Shown: positions 7,903 to 17,053, counted from the first letter of the stretch. The stretch: 36,647 nucleotides of DNA from Saprospiraceae bacterium (GCA_020436955.1 JAGQWW010000001.1:1-36647), one strand, 5' to 3'. Numbers and translations are program-made. The notes: generated from the sequence alone by a model not told the origin.

Positions 7903-8811
7903 TCATCGCTTATTCAAAGGGTGAAACTGCATAATGGTTTCTTTTAAATACTCTTTATCCAGGTGGGTATAAATCTCCGTGGTTGTGATAGATTCATGGC
8001 CTAGCATATCCTGCACTGCTTTTAAGTCAGCTCCTCCTTCGACAAGGTGGGTGGCAAAGGAGTGTCGAAAAGTATGTGGGCTAATATTTTTCTGAATGCC
8101 TACTTTCTCAGCCAATTCTTTTATTAATAAAAAGACATACACTCTGGTAAGGTGCTTCCCTCTTCGATTGAGAAAGACAAAGTTTTCTTCTTCTTTAGGT
8201 ATTTTCAATTTGGCACGGTCATATTGCAGATAATGCCGGATGTGTTTTATAGCGTCGTCTCCTATGGGAACCAATCTTTCTTTGTCGTTTTTGCCTATTA
8301 CTTTGATAAAGCCAACATCCAAAAAAAGGTTGGTTATTTTCAGATTGACCAGCTCACTCACGCGAAGACCGCATGCATACAAGGTTTCTAAAAGTGCACG
8401 ATTCCTTGTACCATATGGCGTGGAAAGATCAATGACAGCCAACATAGCCTGAATCTCACCAAAAGTTAATACTTCCGGTATTTTCCTTGATAACTTGGGT
8501 GCTTCGAGTAATTCGGTAGGGTTATCCTTGATGAGGTCCTCCATAAGGAGGTACTTGTAGAAAGCTTTTATCCCGGAAATCAAACGGGCCTGGCTGCGGA
8601 CATCCAAACCAATCTTCCCCATAAATACCAGGAATTTTTCGAAATCCTCGTGGTCCAATTGACCGGGGGAAGCCTCTATTGACTCAATGTCAAGGTATTC
8701 CTTTAATTTGGTAACATCACGCAGGTAGGAGTCAATGGTATTAGGACTCAAAGCCCTTTCCAGCCTCATATAATTTTTGAAACCTTTGATGTAATGATCC
8801 CAGTTAGCCAC
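7903..8811 (-). CDS. xerD: Tyrosine recombinase XerD-like
   Basis: A 302-residue integrase-family recombinase that resolves chromosome dimers at dif. The N-terminal SAM-like DNA-binding domain covers residues 1-90. All catalytic residues are present: Arg150 (GLRVSEL), Lys174 (GKNDKER), His246 and Arg249 (HTFRHSFATH), His272 (LGHESI) and nucleophile Tyr281 (TEIYTHL). The likely start is GTG (8811-8809), because an in-frame TAG stands two codons upstream and MANWDHYIKGF is a plausible N-terminus. It lies 33 bases downstream of the EI24-like gene on the same strand and is probably co-transcribed with it. The chromosomal location beside housekeeping genes and the normal composition argue for the cellular Xer protein rather than a mobile-element integrase. 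XerC versus XerD cannot be settled here. Confidence 0.93.
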   Translation of the reverse strand: MANWDHYIKGFKNYMRLERALSPNTIDSYLRDVTKLKEYLDIESIEASPGQLDHEDFEKFLVFMGKIGLDVRSQARLISGIKAFYKYLLMEDLIKDNPTELLEAPKLSRKIPEVLTFGEIQAMLAVIDLSTPYGTRNRALLETLYACGLRVSELVNLKITNLFLDVGFIKVIGKNDKERLVPIGDDAIKHIRHYLQYDRAKLKIPKEEENFVFLNRRGKHLTRVYVFLLIKELAEKVGIQKNISPHTFRHSFATHLVEGGADLKAVQDMLGHESITTTEIYTHLDKEYLKETIMQFHPLNKR

Positions 8812-8844
8812 TTCCTAATTTTTGGCTAAGATACTATTTGGACA

Positions 8845-9621
8845 TCAGACTAATTCTTTCTCTAGAGGTCGTTGGAGATTAATAGAACCCTTGTTCAATT
8901 TTTCAACACCTTCTATGGTGGCAGCAATGGTACCTAAAACTGGTGCTACTAAAACACCCACCACTGTAATAAGCAATCCAAGGAAAACAACACCGTTTCC
9001 GATCGCAGACCATCTGTTATTTTTCATAAAAGCAACACTCTGGCTTACTGAAAAATGCCTTTCTAAAAAGAAGTCAAAATTGCCAAAGCCCGCATAATAG
9101 GATTGCACGATAAAAATGGCCGCTGTCGTAAAAGGTGCGAATATTGGAATCAAACCCAGCAGCAATAAGACAACTGTAAAAAGTAATTCCCAAAACAGAT
9201 TTCGGATAGCGATACTCAGACCCCGGAAGAAATCCTTCACCATCCCAGGTACACTTATTTTTGTCTTGGAAGTATCTCCCGTAAGGTATTTCTCAACCTT
9301 CTCAGAAAGTGGTGACATGAAAGGGCCGGCAAGCACAACAATCAGGTTTTTGTAAACCAACAAACCCAAAATTGCAATTAATAATCCTCCGGTAACTGAA
9401 GCTATTTTTTCAATTACGCCTGCTCCCCATTCCCAGGGATACCAACCTATAATAATCCTTCCAATATCATCAGCAAGGCCGTATGCGGTGCTAAAAATTC
9501 CAATTGCCAATAGCAAACTAATGATTGCAGGTACCAGGGCATAAGCCCACAATTTTAGTTTTGATATTATTTGAAAAGCCTGAGTATAAGCTCGAAAGGA
9601 TCGAAAAATCGAGTTGATCAT
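8845..9621 (-). CDS. EI24/CysZ-like integral membrane protein
   Basis: A 258-residue polytopic membrane protein. It starts MINSIFRSFRAYTQAFQII and has hydrophobic helices at roughly 25-50, 70-95, 135-175 and 205-230. The motif GPFMSPLSEKVE and the paired helical hairpins match the EI24 domain family, which includes the CysZ sulfate permease of proteobacteria. Bacteroidota members are usually annotated only as EI24-domain proteins; sulfate transport is possible but unproven. It is the first gene of a likely two-gene operon with xerD. Confidence 0.8.
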   Translation of the reverse strand: MINSIFRSFRAYTQAFQIISKLKLWAYALVPAIISLLLAIGIFSTAYGLADDIGRIIIGWYPWEWGAGVIEKIASVTGGLLIAILGLLVYKNLIVVLAGPFMSPLSEKVEKYLTGDTSKTKISVPGMVKDFFRGLSIAIRNLFWELLFTVVLLLLGLIPIFAPFTTAAIFIVQSYYAGFGNFDFFLERHFSVSQSVAFMKNNRWSAIGNGVVFLGLLITVVGVLVAPVLGTIAATIEGVEKLNKGSINLQRPLEKELV

Positions 9622-9742
9622 ATTTTTAATTTAAACAGAGTCCTAAAATGGCTGATTTTCAATGATTTTAAAACATTTTTATACCAATTTCCATTATTTA
9701 TGGACAGGTGTCTTTTTTGCAAAACCTCAAAATTTGAAGCAT

Positions 9743-10651
9743 ATGTATTCCCTCAGAATCACGGCTTTAGTTATCACATCCCTTCTTTTTGCTTGTAGTG
9801 CAAGTAATCCAAGTGAACCCCCGGTAAATGGTCCAACACAAACTTTATCAAAACAATTTAAGGACTATTGGTACGATGGGAATGCTGAAATAGCAAGTTA
9901 TCAATTGACACAATCCAGATATGGTGAGCAAAGGAAAGGAAGTGCTGTTTGGGTTTTTGTAACGGAGGATTTTTCTGCTAAAAAGCAGGTGAAGCTGGAC
10001 AATCCACAAGCTGCTGGAAAGGACAAAGTTTCTGTGCTCAAATTAAATGCCCTGCGAAAATTTGTAACCGGAATATACGATTATGCAATCATGCAGTCTG
10101 TCTTTACTCCAATTGAGGTGAAGCAATATCCAATGAGTTTAAAGACCACTTTTTCATCACAGGATTGGTGTGGTCAATCCTTCATGCAGTTAAATTATCG
10201 TGATAAGGGCTATGAGGTGAAGCAATTCAGTTATTTTGAATCTGAAGGAGATGAAAAAATTACCTTGCCGGCAACCCTACTGGAAGATGAAATACCAAAT
10301 AGGATACGATTTAATCCGGCCGAACTTCCTACCGGACAAATCAGCCTAATACCTTCGGCCGTATATGCCAGACTGCAACATAAATCCATCGAACCACAAC
10401 AGGCTACTGTTAGTTTGGAAGATTTTTCAGAGACCGAAAGTCTTTACACAATTCAGTATGATAATATAGACCGGGTAGTTCAATTCAGGTTCGAAAAAAC
10501 CTTTCCAAATTATATAACCTGGTGGAGAGAAAAGGATGGCAATCAACCGGAAACAATAGCCACTTTGCTAAAACACGATAGATTACCTTATTGGGGTCTA
10601 CATGATAATGATGATTTATACTTGAGGGACAGCATTGGAATGGGATTTTAG
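9743..10651 (+). CDS. Lipoprotein of a Bacteroidota family often labelled 'septum formation inhibitor Maf'
   Basis: The ATG at 9743 gives a 302-residue lipoprotein with signal peptide and lipobox (SLLFAC, Cys18). An upstream in-frame start at 9662 would bury that signal and is rejected. Conserved-looking blocks are YWYDGNAEIASYQL, SRYGEQRKG, VFVTEDF, KLNALRKFVTGIYDYAIM and SSQDWCGQSFMQLNYRDKGYE. From memory these occur in a Bacteroidota family that databases sometimes call septum formation inhibitor Maf. It shares no evident features with true Maf nucleotide pyrophosphatases, so that name is likely wrong. It is an envelope protein of unknown function. The gene ends directly at a GGATT-rich repeat. 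Confidence 0.75.
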   Translation: MYSLRITALVITSLLFACSASNPSEPPVNGPTQTLSKQFKDYWYDGNAEIASYQLTQSRYGEQRKGSAVWVFVTEDFSAKKQVKLDNPQAAGKDKVSVLKLNALRKFVTGIYDYAIMQSVFTPIEVKQYPMSLKTTFSSQDWCGQSFMQLNYRDKGYEVKQFSYFESEGDEKITLPATLLEDEIPNRIRFNPAELPTGQISLIPSAVYARLQHKSIEPQQATVSLEDFSETESLYTIQYDNIDRVVQFRFEKTFPNYITWWREKDGNQPETIATLLKHDRLPYWGLHDNDDLYLRDSIGMGF

Positions 10652-10780
10652 GATTGGATTTAGGAGGATTAATAGGATTATGGATTGGGATTGGGATTAT
10701 TGGATTGGATTAGAAGGATTAACTGGATTATGGATTGGGATTGTTGGATTGGATTAAAGGGATTTTTTGGATTATGGATT
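10643..10780 (+). repeat. GGATT-rich degenerate tandem repeat in a convergent intergenic gap
   Basis: About 19 copies of GGATT occur in 138 bases, spaced mostly 5 to 9 bases apart. The segment GGATTATGGATT recurs at 10675, 10725 and 10769. The first interval is 50 bases; the second is 44 because one GGGATT unit is missing. So there is a higher-order unit of about 50 bases repeated roughly 2.4 times. The array starts in the last codons of the upstream lipoprotein gene and ends ten bases before the stop of the convergent gene. G-residues are strongly biased to the plus strand. It is not a CRISPR: no conserved repeat with unique spacers. Confidence 0.85.
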
Positions 10781-10790
10781 TATTGATGGG

Positions 10791-11729
10791 TTAATTTTTT
10801 GGGCTGTATTTTAATAATCGGCCTTTATCGCCTTTTTTTCCTTCGGAAGAAATCCAAAGTGTACCATCCGGTTCGAAAGCAATTCCTTCGGGTTGAGGAA
10901 GTACTGATTTAGAGAGTTTATGCAGTAATAGTACCTCACCTTGTTCAGATAGAACCAGGATTAATTTTCCTACAGAGGATAGGATATAAAAATCACCAGT
11001 TTGAGGATGTTGCGCGATACCGGAAGGGCCAAAGGTGAATCCACCTTCTTCCGGGTTGAGTTTGTCCATTACCTTTTCTGCATTCTTCAGTACAGCCCCG
11101 TCTCCCAGGTAATGCTGGATCATTCCCAGTCTAATTTGGAAAATTGGTTGGCTATCTAATTGCATCGAATCCAGTCTAAAAGCATAAATATTCTTTACTG
11201 TGTCAGGTGTACCCTCGACAACTCCCTTACAAGAAAGCAAAAGAGCATTTTTAGAAGCATACCAACCTAAACCTTCAACATTAGCTGATTTATTTAAAAA
11301 GGTCTTGTGGCGGTCAACCTGTACTGAATCATTCTCAAGAAGGCTCACACTGTAGATATCTCCTTTGCTGGTTACGGTATAGGCTTTACCATTGACCCAC
11401 TCTACTCCTTCAAAATCACCATCACCCCAAAAAGGAATCTCCTTTTCTACTTTGCCCGTAGCAGTGCTGATGAAGAATAGAATGCCTGCTTCATCTTGTA
11501 GTGCCACCAACTGATTTTTCTCTGAAACGTAACCAAGGCCTGAAATTTCCTCCAAAAGGGGAGGCAATGAATAGGTCGTATCAGGATTTTCAAAATCATA
11601 GGATAGAGTGAATCCCGGATCTTGAAATACTACCATTTCCTCTGCAACAGGTTTACAGGCATTTACTCCAAAAAAATTAAGGAGCGGCAGGGTTATCAGG
11701 AAAATCCACATTGTCATCGTACGCTTCAC
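10791..11729 (-). CDS. SdiA-regulated-family beta-propeller lipoprotein
   Basis: A 312-residue lipoprotein. Its signal peptide ends at GVNAC (Cys25). The remainder shows repeated propeller-like blades: EEISGLGYVSEKNQLVALQD, GDFEGVEWVNGKAYTV, NVEGLGWYASKNALLL, PSGIAQHPQTGDFYILSS and LPQPEGIAFEPDGTLWISSE. The EISGL, DFEGVE and PEGIAF motifs are typical of the SdiA-regulated/esterase-like phytase superfamily (PF06977-type). It is probably anchored in the outer membrane or periplasm. The substrate is unknown and no catalytic residue can be assigned with confidence. It is monocistronic. Confidence 0.75.
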   Translation of the reverse strand: MKRTMTMWIFLITLPLLNFFGVNACKPVAEEMVVFQDPGFTLSYDFENPDTTYSLPPLLEEISGLGYVSEKNQLVALQDEAGILFFISTATGKVEKEIPFWGDGDFEGVEWVNGKAYTVTSKGDIYSVSLLENDSVQVDRHKTFLNKSANVEGLGWYASKNALLLSCKGVVEGTPDTVKNIYAFRLDSMQLDSQPIFQIRLGMIQHYLGDGAVLKNAEKVMDKLNPEEGGFTFGPSGIAQHPQTGDFYILSSVGKLILVLSEQGEVLLLHKLSKSVLPQPEGIAFEPDGTLWISSEGKKGDKGRLLKYSPKN

Positions 11730-11867
11730 TTTAAATTGGTCCAGGTATTAAAAAGAGGTAAACATCATGTAAACTGTAAGGGAAAATAAAGGGGTTTTTA
11801 CCGATAAATCTTCGATATAGGCTGCTTTTTCCCATCTTTGCCGGGATCAAATAAAAGAATAAATTTC

Positions 11868-12302
11868 ATGAAAGTAAAAGTCATTAATAAATCATCAAAT
11901 GATTTGCCGGCATATGAAACCGCTGGTAGTGCAGGTATGGATTTAAGAGCAGATATTTCCGAGGCAATTACCATAGGTTCCTTGGAAAGAACGCTAATTC
12001 CTACCGGTTTATTTATTGAATTACCACAAGGTTTTGAAGCACAAATACGTCCAAGAAGTGGTTTGGCTATAAAAAAGGGTCTTTCTCTTGTAAATACTCC
12101 TGGAACAATTGACAGTGATTACAGGGGTGAAATAAAGGTTATTGTGGTAAATCTTTCCAAAGAAACCCAAACCATTGAGCCTTCTGAACGTATTGCACAG
12201 ATGGTAATTGCGAAATATGAGCTAATTGAATGGGAAGCAGTTGAAAATCTCTCAGATTCGGAAAGAGGAGCAGGAGGATTTGGAAGTACAGGAGTAAAGT
12301 AA
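11868..12302 (+). CDS. dut: Deoxyuridine 5'-triphosphate nucleotidohydrolase
   Basis: dUTPase hydrolyses dUTP to dUMP and pyrophosphate, keeping uracil out of DNA and feeding dTMP synthesis. All five motifs of the trimeric family are visible: GSAGMDLRA, RPRSGLAIK, GTIDSDYRGEI, RIAQMVI and the C-terminal P-loop-like RGAGGFGSTG. Length from the ATG at 11868 is 144 residues, typical for the family. An in-frame ATG ten codons upstream is less likely because MKVKVINKS is the usual N-terminus. A weak promoter-like CATCTTTG sits at 11833-11840. It is the first gene of a probable three-gene operon with the nucleotidyltransferase (31-base gap) and the TPR gene. Confidence 0.95.
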   Translation: MKVKVINKSSNDLPAYETAGSAGMDLRADISEAITIGSLERTLIPTGLFIELPQGFEAQIRPRSGLAIKKGLSLVNTPGTIDSDYRGEIKVIVVNLSKETQTIEPSERIAQMVIAKYELIEWEAVENLSDSERGAGGFGSTGVK

Positions 12303-12333
12303 ACCAGCGACCAATTACCCTAAAAACAATTGT

Positions 12334-13338
12334 ATGAAGATAATTATCCCAATGGCCGGAAGAGGAACCCGGCTAAGACCCCATACCTTAACCGTTCCCA
12401 AACCATTGATTCCCATTGCCGGAAAACCTATGGTACAGAGATTGGTAGAGGATTTGAATCGAGGATTAGATGAAAAGGTAGATGAGATTGCATTTATCAT
12501 TGGCGATTTCGGAAAAGAGGTAGAGCAACAACTCAAAGAAATTGCAAAATCCATAGGGGCTACCGGGAAAATATATTACCAGGATCAGCCATTAGGTATC
12601 GCACATGCTTTGCTTTGTGCAAGAGAAAGTATGGAAGGAAAAGTAATGGTGGCTTTTTCGGACACCCTTTTTAAAGCTGATTTTAAATTCAACTCCAATG
12701 AAGATGGGGTAATATGGGTCCAACGAGTTGAAAATCCTTCTGCTTTTGGTGTTGTCACCACTAATGAAGAAGGAGTTATTACTCACTTTGTCGAAAAACC
12801 ACAGGAATTCGTTTCTGATCAAGCCATTGTCGGGATCTATTATTTTAAGGATGGAGAAAATCTGGAAAAGGAATTGCAATACCTTTTGGATAACGACATA
12901 AAGGTGAAAGGAGAATTTCAGCTTACTTCTGCTCTTGAAAACATGGAGAAGAATGGTCTTCAATTCAAAACTGGAGAAATTGAAGAATGGCTGGATTGTG
13001 GAAATAAAGATGCAGTGGTATACACCAATCAGCGGATGCTTGAAATCTATAAAGGATCAAAAACCGTTTCCAACAGTGCTAAAGTAAAAAACAGCATTAT
13101 CAGAATGCCTTGTTTTATCGGAGATGATGTTGAAATAAAGAACTGTGTGATAGGACCGTATGTTTCTATTGGTGAAAAATCTGTAGTCAAAAACTCTGTA
13201 ATCAAAAACAGCGTTATACAATCAAATACCACTGTGCGTAATGCACTGTTGGAAAACTCTATGATTGGAAATCACGTTATATACGAAGGAACCAAGTCAG
13301 AAATTGACATGGGCGATTATTCAAAAAAGAAAGAATGA
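12334..13338 (+). CDS. Sugar-1-phosphate nucleotidyltransferase with left-handed beta-helix tail
   Basis: A 334-residue NDP-sugar pyrophosphorylase. The N-terminal nucleotidyltransferase domain has the signature MAGRGTRLRPHT followed by PKPLIPIAGKPM, the metal-binding VAFSDTLF, VEKPQEF and the sugar-site EWLDCGN. From about residue 250 a left-handed beta-helix of hexapeptide repeats follows (KNSIIR, KNCVIG, KNSVIK, ENSMIG). This matches glucose-1-phosphate thymidylyl/uridylyltransferase-like enzymes; the exact nucleotide and sugar cannot be told. It lies between dut and a TPR gene, an order I recall as common in Bacteroidota, and overlaps the TPR start by four bases (ATGA at 13335). Confidence 0.88.
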   Translation: MKIIIPMAGRGTRLRPHTLTVPKPLIPIAGKPMVQRLVEDLNRGLDEKVDEIAFIIGDFGKEVEQQLKEIAKSIGATGKIYYQDQPLGIAHALLCARESMEGKVMVAFSDTLFKADFKFNSNEDGVIWVQRVENPSAFGVVTTNEEGVITHFVEKPQEFVSDQAIVGIYYFKDGENLEKELQYLLDNDIKVKGEFQLTSALENMEKNGLQFKTGEIEEWLDCGNKDAVVYTNQRMLEIYKGSKTVSNSAKVKNSIIRMPCFIGDDVEIKNCVIGPYVSIGEKSVVKNSVIKNSVIQSNTTVRNALLENSMIGNHVIYEGTKSEIDMGDYSKKKE

Positions 13339-15068
13339 CTGTAAAATATCTTTATAATATTCTACTTAAAACTGCCAATGGAAAAGCGCTGATTGCCTTT
13401 TTATTGGCTGTTTTTTTCATAGGTAATTCTTATGCGCAGCACTCTGAAGTTGAAGCCAAATTACAGAGTGTTTTTATTGAAGCCAACAAGGAAAAGCTAT
13501 TGGGCAATTATGACAAAGCTATTCCATTATTTGAAGAGGTATTGAGTAAAGACCCTTCAAATGATGTAGCTGCTTTTGAATTGTCAAGGGTACTAAATGA
13601 AGCAAAAAGAGGGCAGGAGGCCATTAAATATGCTAAAAAAGCAGTTTCACTGGACCCTGAGAATTTGTGGTATGCACTTTACCTTGGAGACCTTTACCAT
13701 TCAATGGAAATGTATACGGATGCCGCAGCTGTATTTGGCGACCTTGCCATAAAACATCCTGAGAATGAAGATTATTTGCTTAAAAAAGCCTTCTTTCTAG
13801 TAAAAGCCAACCAACCGGATGCTGCTATCGAAGTGTATGAAACGCTTGAAAAGAAGATGGGTATCAATGAAGAAATTACCCGCCGTAAACATTCGCTTTA
13901 TTTGGGAATGGGTGATTATAAAAATGCCGCAAAGGAATTGATAGCATTGGGAAATGCATTTCCAAATAACGTTCAATACAAACACCTGCTTGCTACATTT
14001 TACAAACAAATTGGTGAAGAAGGAAAAGCACAGAACGTATATGAGGAAATCTTAAATATTGCTCCGGATGATGCCGAAGCCTTGCTTGCTGTTAAAGGTA
14101 AATCGAATGCCGGAGGCAATATGAATGATTTTGTTGCTGCGCTTAAACCAATTTTCAATAATCCTGATGTAGGGCTAGATATGAAGGTACGGGAAATCAT
14201 TCCACAAATTCAGGTAGTTGCAAATACAGGTGATCAAAATCTCGCCGCCGGATTACTTGAACTTACTCAAGTACTTGAAAAAACCCATCCGGGTGAAGCA
14301 AAAGTATATGCTATAGCAGGTGATATTTACTTCCATACAGGACAATATGAGGAAGCAAAAAAACAGTATGCAAAAACACTGGAACTGGATGAATCTGTCT
14401 ATCTGGTCTGGGAACAATACCTTATTTGCCTGGAAGAATTGAAAGATTATGAGGAGCTGGCCAAGCAATCGGAAAATGCTTTAGATGTATTTCCTAACCA
14501 GGGAATGATTTATTATTTAAATGGAATAGCCAGGAGAGAAACGGGTGATCTACCCGGTGCAGTTTTGTCTCTCAACCAGGCAAGAATTATGTCCGGAAGG
14601 AATCCGCATGTCCTGTATTCGGTTGAAATTGAACTTGCAAAAGCTTATCATTCACTGAATAAATTTGAGAAATCGGATGAATCTTTTGCGAAAGCAATAG
14701 AGATGAATCCAAAGGATCCTTTCCTTTTGCAAAGCTATGCAGAATGCCTTTTGGAAAGAGGTGCGATGCCTGAAAAGGCGATGGAGATGGCCAGCCTTGC
14801 TGCAGAACTACAACCCGGCAATCCATCAATGACCGCTACCTTAGGATGGGTTAATTACCAGGAAGGGAATTATGAAAAAGCAGAGGCAGCTTTGAAAGAG
14901 GCCTTCAGTAAAAAACCTTCTGCTGAAATTGCAGAGCGATTGGGTGATACTTTAATTCAACAAAACAAGACGGAAGAAGCGGTAGGTTTTTGGGAAAAAG
15001 CACTTGAATTAGAACCGGGCAGAAAAGGGATAAAAGAGAAAATAAGTACCAGAACCTTACCTAAATAA
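13335..15068 (+). CDS. Exported tetratricopeptide-repeat protein
   Basis: A 577-residue protein with a signal peptide (hydrophobic stretch about 18-31, cleavage near NSYAQ) after a long N-terminal region. The rest is almost entirely TPR helices, beginning around residue 45 (LLGNYDKAIPLFEEVL), with further clear repeats such as GQYEEAKKQYAKTLELDES, LNKFEKSDESFAKAIEMNP and GNYEKAEAALKEAF. It is probably a periplasmic or outer-membrane-associated scaffold. It is translationally coupled to the nucleotidyltransferase gene. In other Bacteroidota the run often continues with DUF4292 and M23-peptidase genes; here it stops, and a convergent kinase gene follows with no gap. The specific role is unknown. 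Confidence 0.85.
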   Translation: MTVKYLYNILLKTANGKALIAFLLAVFFIGNSYAQHSEVEAKLQSVFIEANKEKLLGNYDKAIPLFEEVLSKDPSNDVAAFELSRVLNEAKRGQEAIKYAKKAVSLDPENLWYALYLGDLYHSMEMYTDAAAVFGDLAIKHPENEDYLLKKAFFLVKANQPDAAIEVYETLEKKMGINEEITRRKHSLYLGMGDYKNAAKELIALGNAFPNNVQYKHLLATFYKQIGEEGKAQNVYEEILNIAPDDAEALLAVKGKSNAGGNMNDFVAALKPIFNNPDVGLDMKVREIIPQIQVVANTGDQNLAAGLLELTQVLEKTHPGEAKVYAIAGDIYFHTGQYEEAKKQYAKTLELDESVYLVWEQYLICLEELKDYEELAKQSENALDVFPNQGMIYYLNGIARRETGDLPGAVLSLNQARIMSGRNPHVLYSVEIELAKAYHSLNKFEKSDESFAKAIEMNPKDPFLLQSYAECLLERGAMPEKAMEMASLAAELQPGNPSMTATLGWVNYQEGNYEKAEAALKEAFSKKPSAEIAERLGDTLIQQNKTEEAVGFWEKALELEPGRKGIKEKISTRTLPK

Positions 15069-16223
15069 TCAAGCTCTAGGCATCCTCACAGTAAAGGTAG
15101 TACCGGCATCTTGTTCTGAAGTCTTCACAAAGATTTTTCCCTTGTGGTATTGTTCTACAATACGTTTAGCGAGTGATAATCCAAGTCCCCAACCACGCTT
15201 TTTGGTAGTAAACCCGGGTTGGAAGACCGTTTTAAATTTGGACGAAGGAATACCCTTTCCTGTATCTGATATTTCAATATCAATCCACTTTCCGTTTTCG
15301 ATAACCACTGCTGAAATGGTACCCTTACCATCCATGGCATCCAATGCATTGCGCAACAGGTTTTCAATTACCCAATGGAAAAGGTGATTATTAATTTCAA
15401 TAGTAATCGGAGCATGATCGACGCCTGGAAATTCAAAATTCACCTTTCTTGGTGCCCGACGTTCCATGTAAACTTTTGTTTTTTCCAACTCCTCATACAC
15501 ATTGGCCGGTTCCAACTCTGGAGCAGATCCAATCTTAGAAAACCGGTCTGCAATAAGTTCCAAACGAGTTACATCATTTCGTAGCTCATCCATCACTTCC
15601 ATGGTCTCCGTATCTTCTTCTTTCAGAAATCTTAAGTGATCAATCCAACCTATAATAGCAGAAATAGGCGTACCCAATTGGTGTGCAGTTTCCTTAGCCA
15701 TTCCCACCCATACGAGGTTTTGTTCAAAGCGACGAGCTGAAGAAAAGGCTACATATCCAAACCAAACAAATACTGTAATCAGGAAAAACTGAATGAAGGG
15801 GAAAATCTCCAACATCCTAAGGAGATGTGACTTTTTGTAATAAATCTTTTGGCCTTCAGCCCCCATAATTGGTTCGGCGCCACTTGCTTTTATCTCTTCC
15901 AATTCTTTTTTTAAAAATTCCTGGTCAAGATCTTTTTCTTCCCCAAAATTTGCAGCTGCATCAATACCTCCATCCAAATTTTCTAAGATAACCGGTATGG
16001 TAGTATTGTCCCGAATGATATTTAAATGGAGCGTAATATCACAGGAATCGAGCGCCATGGATAGCCTACTGGTGGCAAAAGCCCATTGCTCAACTTTTTT
16101 TTGCTCTTCCAGTGCTAGTTTTTGGGTAACATCGAAAGTGAAATATGCGGAAAAGCCAACAATTACTACTGCTGCAATTGCGAGGTATATTTTCCATTTC
16201 GATTTTTCCCTGTAGATACTCAT
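15069..16223 (-). CDS. Membrane sensor histidine kinase
   Basis: A 384-residue kinase. TM1 covers about 11-30, a periplasmic sensor region about 31-137, and TM2 about 138-160. There is no HAMP domain. The H-box is KETAHQLGTPISAI with phospho-acceptor His181. The ATPase domain has N-box ENLLRNALDAM, G1 DTGKGIP and G2 GWGLGLSLAKRI. No response-regulator gene is adjacent, so it is an orphan kinase. It follows mlaE-like and mlaF-like genes on the same strand (36-base gap) and may share their transcript, hinting at an envelope-related signal. That link is inference. Its stop abuts the TPR gene stop. Confidence 0.9.
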   Translation of the reverse strand: MSIYREKSKWKIYLAIAAVVIVGFSAYFTFDVTQKLALEEQKKVEQWAFATSRLSMALDSCDITLHLNIIRDNTTIPVILENLDGGIDAAANFGEEKDLDQEFLKKELEEIKASGAEPIMGAEGQKIYYKKSHLLRMLEIFPFIQFFLITVFVWFGYVAFSSARRFEQNLVWVGMAKETAHQLGTPISAIIGWIDHLRFLKEEDTETMEVMDELRNDVTRLELIADRFSKIGSAPELEPANVYEELEKTKVYMERRAPRKVNFEFPGVDHAPITIEINNHLFHWVIENLLRNALDAMDGKGTISAVVIENGKWIDIEISDTGKGIPSSKFKTVFQPGFTTKKRGWGLGLSLAKRIVEQYHKGKIFVKTSEQDAGTTFTVRMPRA

Positions 16224-16259
16224 AATAGATAAGCACGATAAACGAGTAGCTAATATAGC

Positions 16260-17027
16260 TTATTGTTGGTTGCCTAAGGCAGCTTCACGCAATCGTTGTA
16301 AGAATGGAGACGCAAAGATGAAACCTTGCAGGATTTCATTATCACTGGTCAAAACCTCATCCTTGTTTCCTTGCCAGGCCACTTTGCCTTCATATAAAAG
16401 CGCAATACTATCACCAATCTCCATCACGGAGTTCATATCGTGCGTATTGATGATCGTTGTTATATTATTTTCAAGCGTGATATCCCTGATCAATTCATCA
16501 ATTAAAAGAGAAGTTTTTGGGTCCAAACCGGAGTTCGGTTCATCACAAAATAGGTACTGAGGATTAAGGACGATGGCACGGGCAATACCTACCCTTTTCT
16601 GCATACCTCCTGAAATTTCAGAAGGGAATTTATCATTGGATCCGTCCAGGTTTACACGTTCCAGACATTCATTTACCCTTTTGCGTTTTTCTTTCAGTGT
16701 TAGATTGGTAAACATGTCAAGCGGGAAGCGGATATTTTCCTCTACTGTCATAGAGTCGAATAGGGCTGAACCCTGGAAAAGCATCCCTACTTTCATTCGG
16801 ATTTCCCGGACTGATTTTTTATCAAGTTGTGTAAAATTGACATCGTCGTAATACACACTTCCATCTGTGGGATGTAATAAGCCAACCAGGATTTTTAGGA
16901 GCACGGTTTTACCGGCCCCGCTTCGCCCAATAATCAAATTGGTATGGCCCTTTTTAAACTCCAGGGAAATATCCTTTAGAACTTCAGTTTCCCCAAAAGA
17001 CTTAAATATATTTTCAGCTCGGATCAT
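16260..17027 (-). CDS. mlaF: MlaF-like ABC transporter ATP-binding protein
   Basis: A 255-residue ABC ATPase of the lipid-transport (Mla/Mce) group. Walker A is GRSGAGKT, the signature motif SEISGGMQKRVGIARAI, Walker B FCDEPNSGLDP and the H-loop NTHDM. The SGGMQKR signature and NSGLDP are typical of MlaF. It energises retrograde or anterograde phospholipid movement between inner and outer membranes together with the MlaE-like permease encoded just upstream (26-base gap). No mlaD/MCE substrate-binding gene lies next to it in this window. The symbol is by similarity. Confidence 0.9.
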   Translation of the reverse strand: MIRAENIFKSFGETEVLKDISLEFKKGHTNLIIGRSGAGKTVLLKILVGLLHPTDGSVYYDDVNFTQLDKKSVREIRMKVGMLFQGSALFDSMTVEENIRFPLDMFTNLTLKEKRKRVNECLERVNLDGSNDKFPSEISGGMQKRVGIARAIVLNPQYLFCDEPNSGLDPKTSLLIDELIRDITLENNITTIINTHDMNSVMEIGDSIALLYEGKVAWQGNKDEVLTSDNEILQGFIFASPFLQRLREAALGNQQ

Positions 17028-17053
17028 TCGAAAAAATCAACTTGATGACTGGA

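Noticed and set aside
7903..8811. xerD-like gene as a mobile-element integrase
   Set aside because: No attachment-site repeats, prophage or transposon genes are near, and length, motifs and neighbours fit the chromosomal dimer-resolution enzyme.
10643..10780. GGATT array as CRISPR or telomere-like element
   Set aside because: There are no constant repeats with unique spacers and no cas genes; the array is internal to the contig between two genes, so a telomere role has no support.
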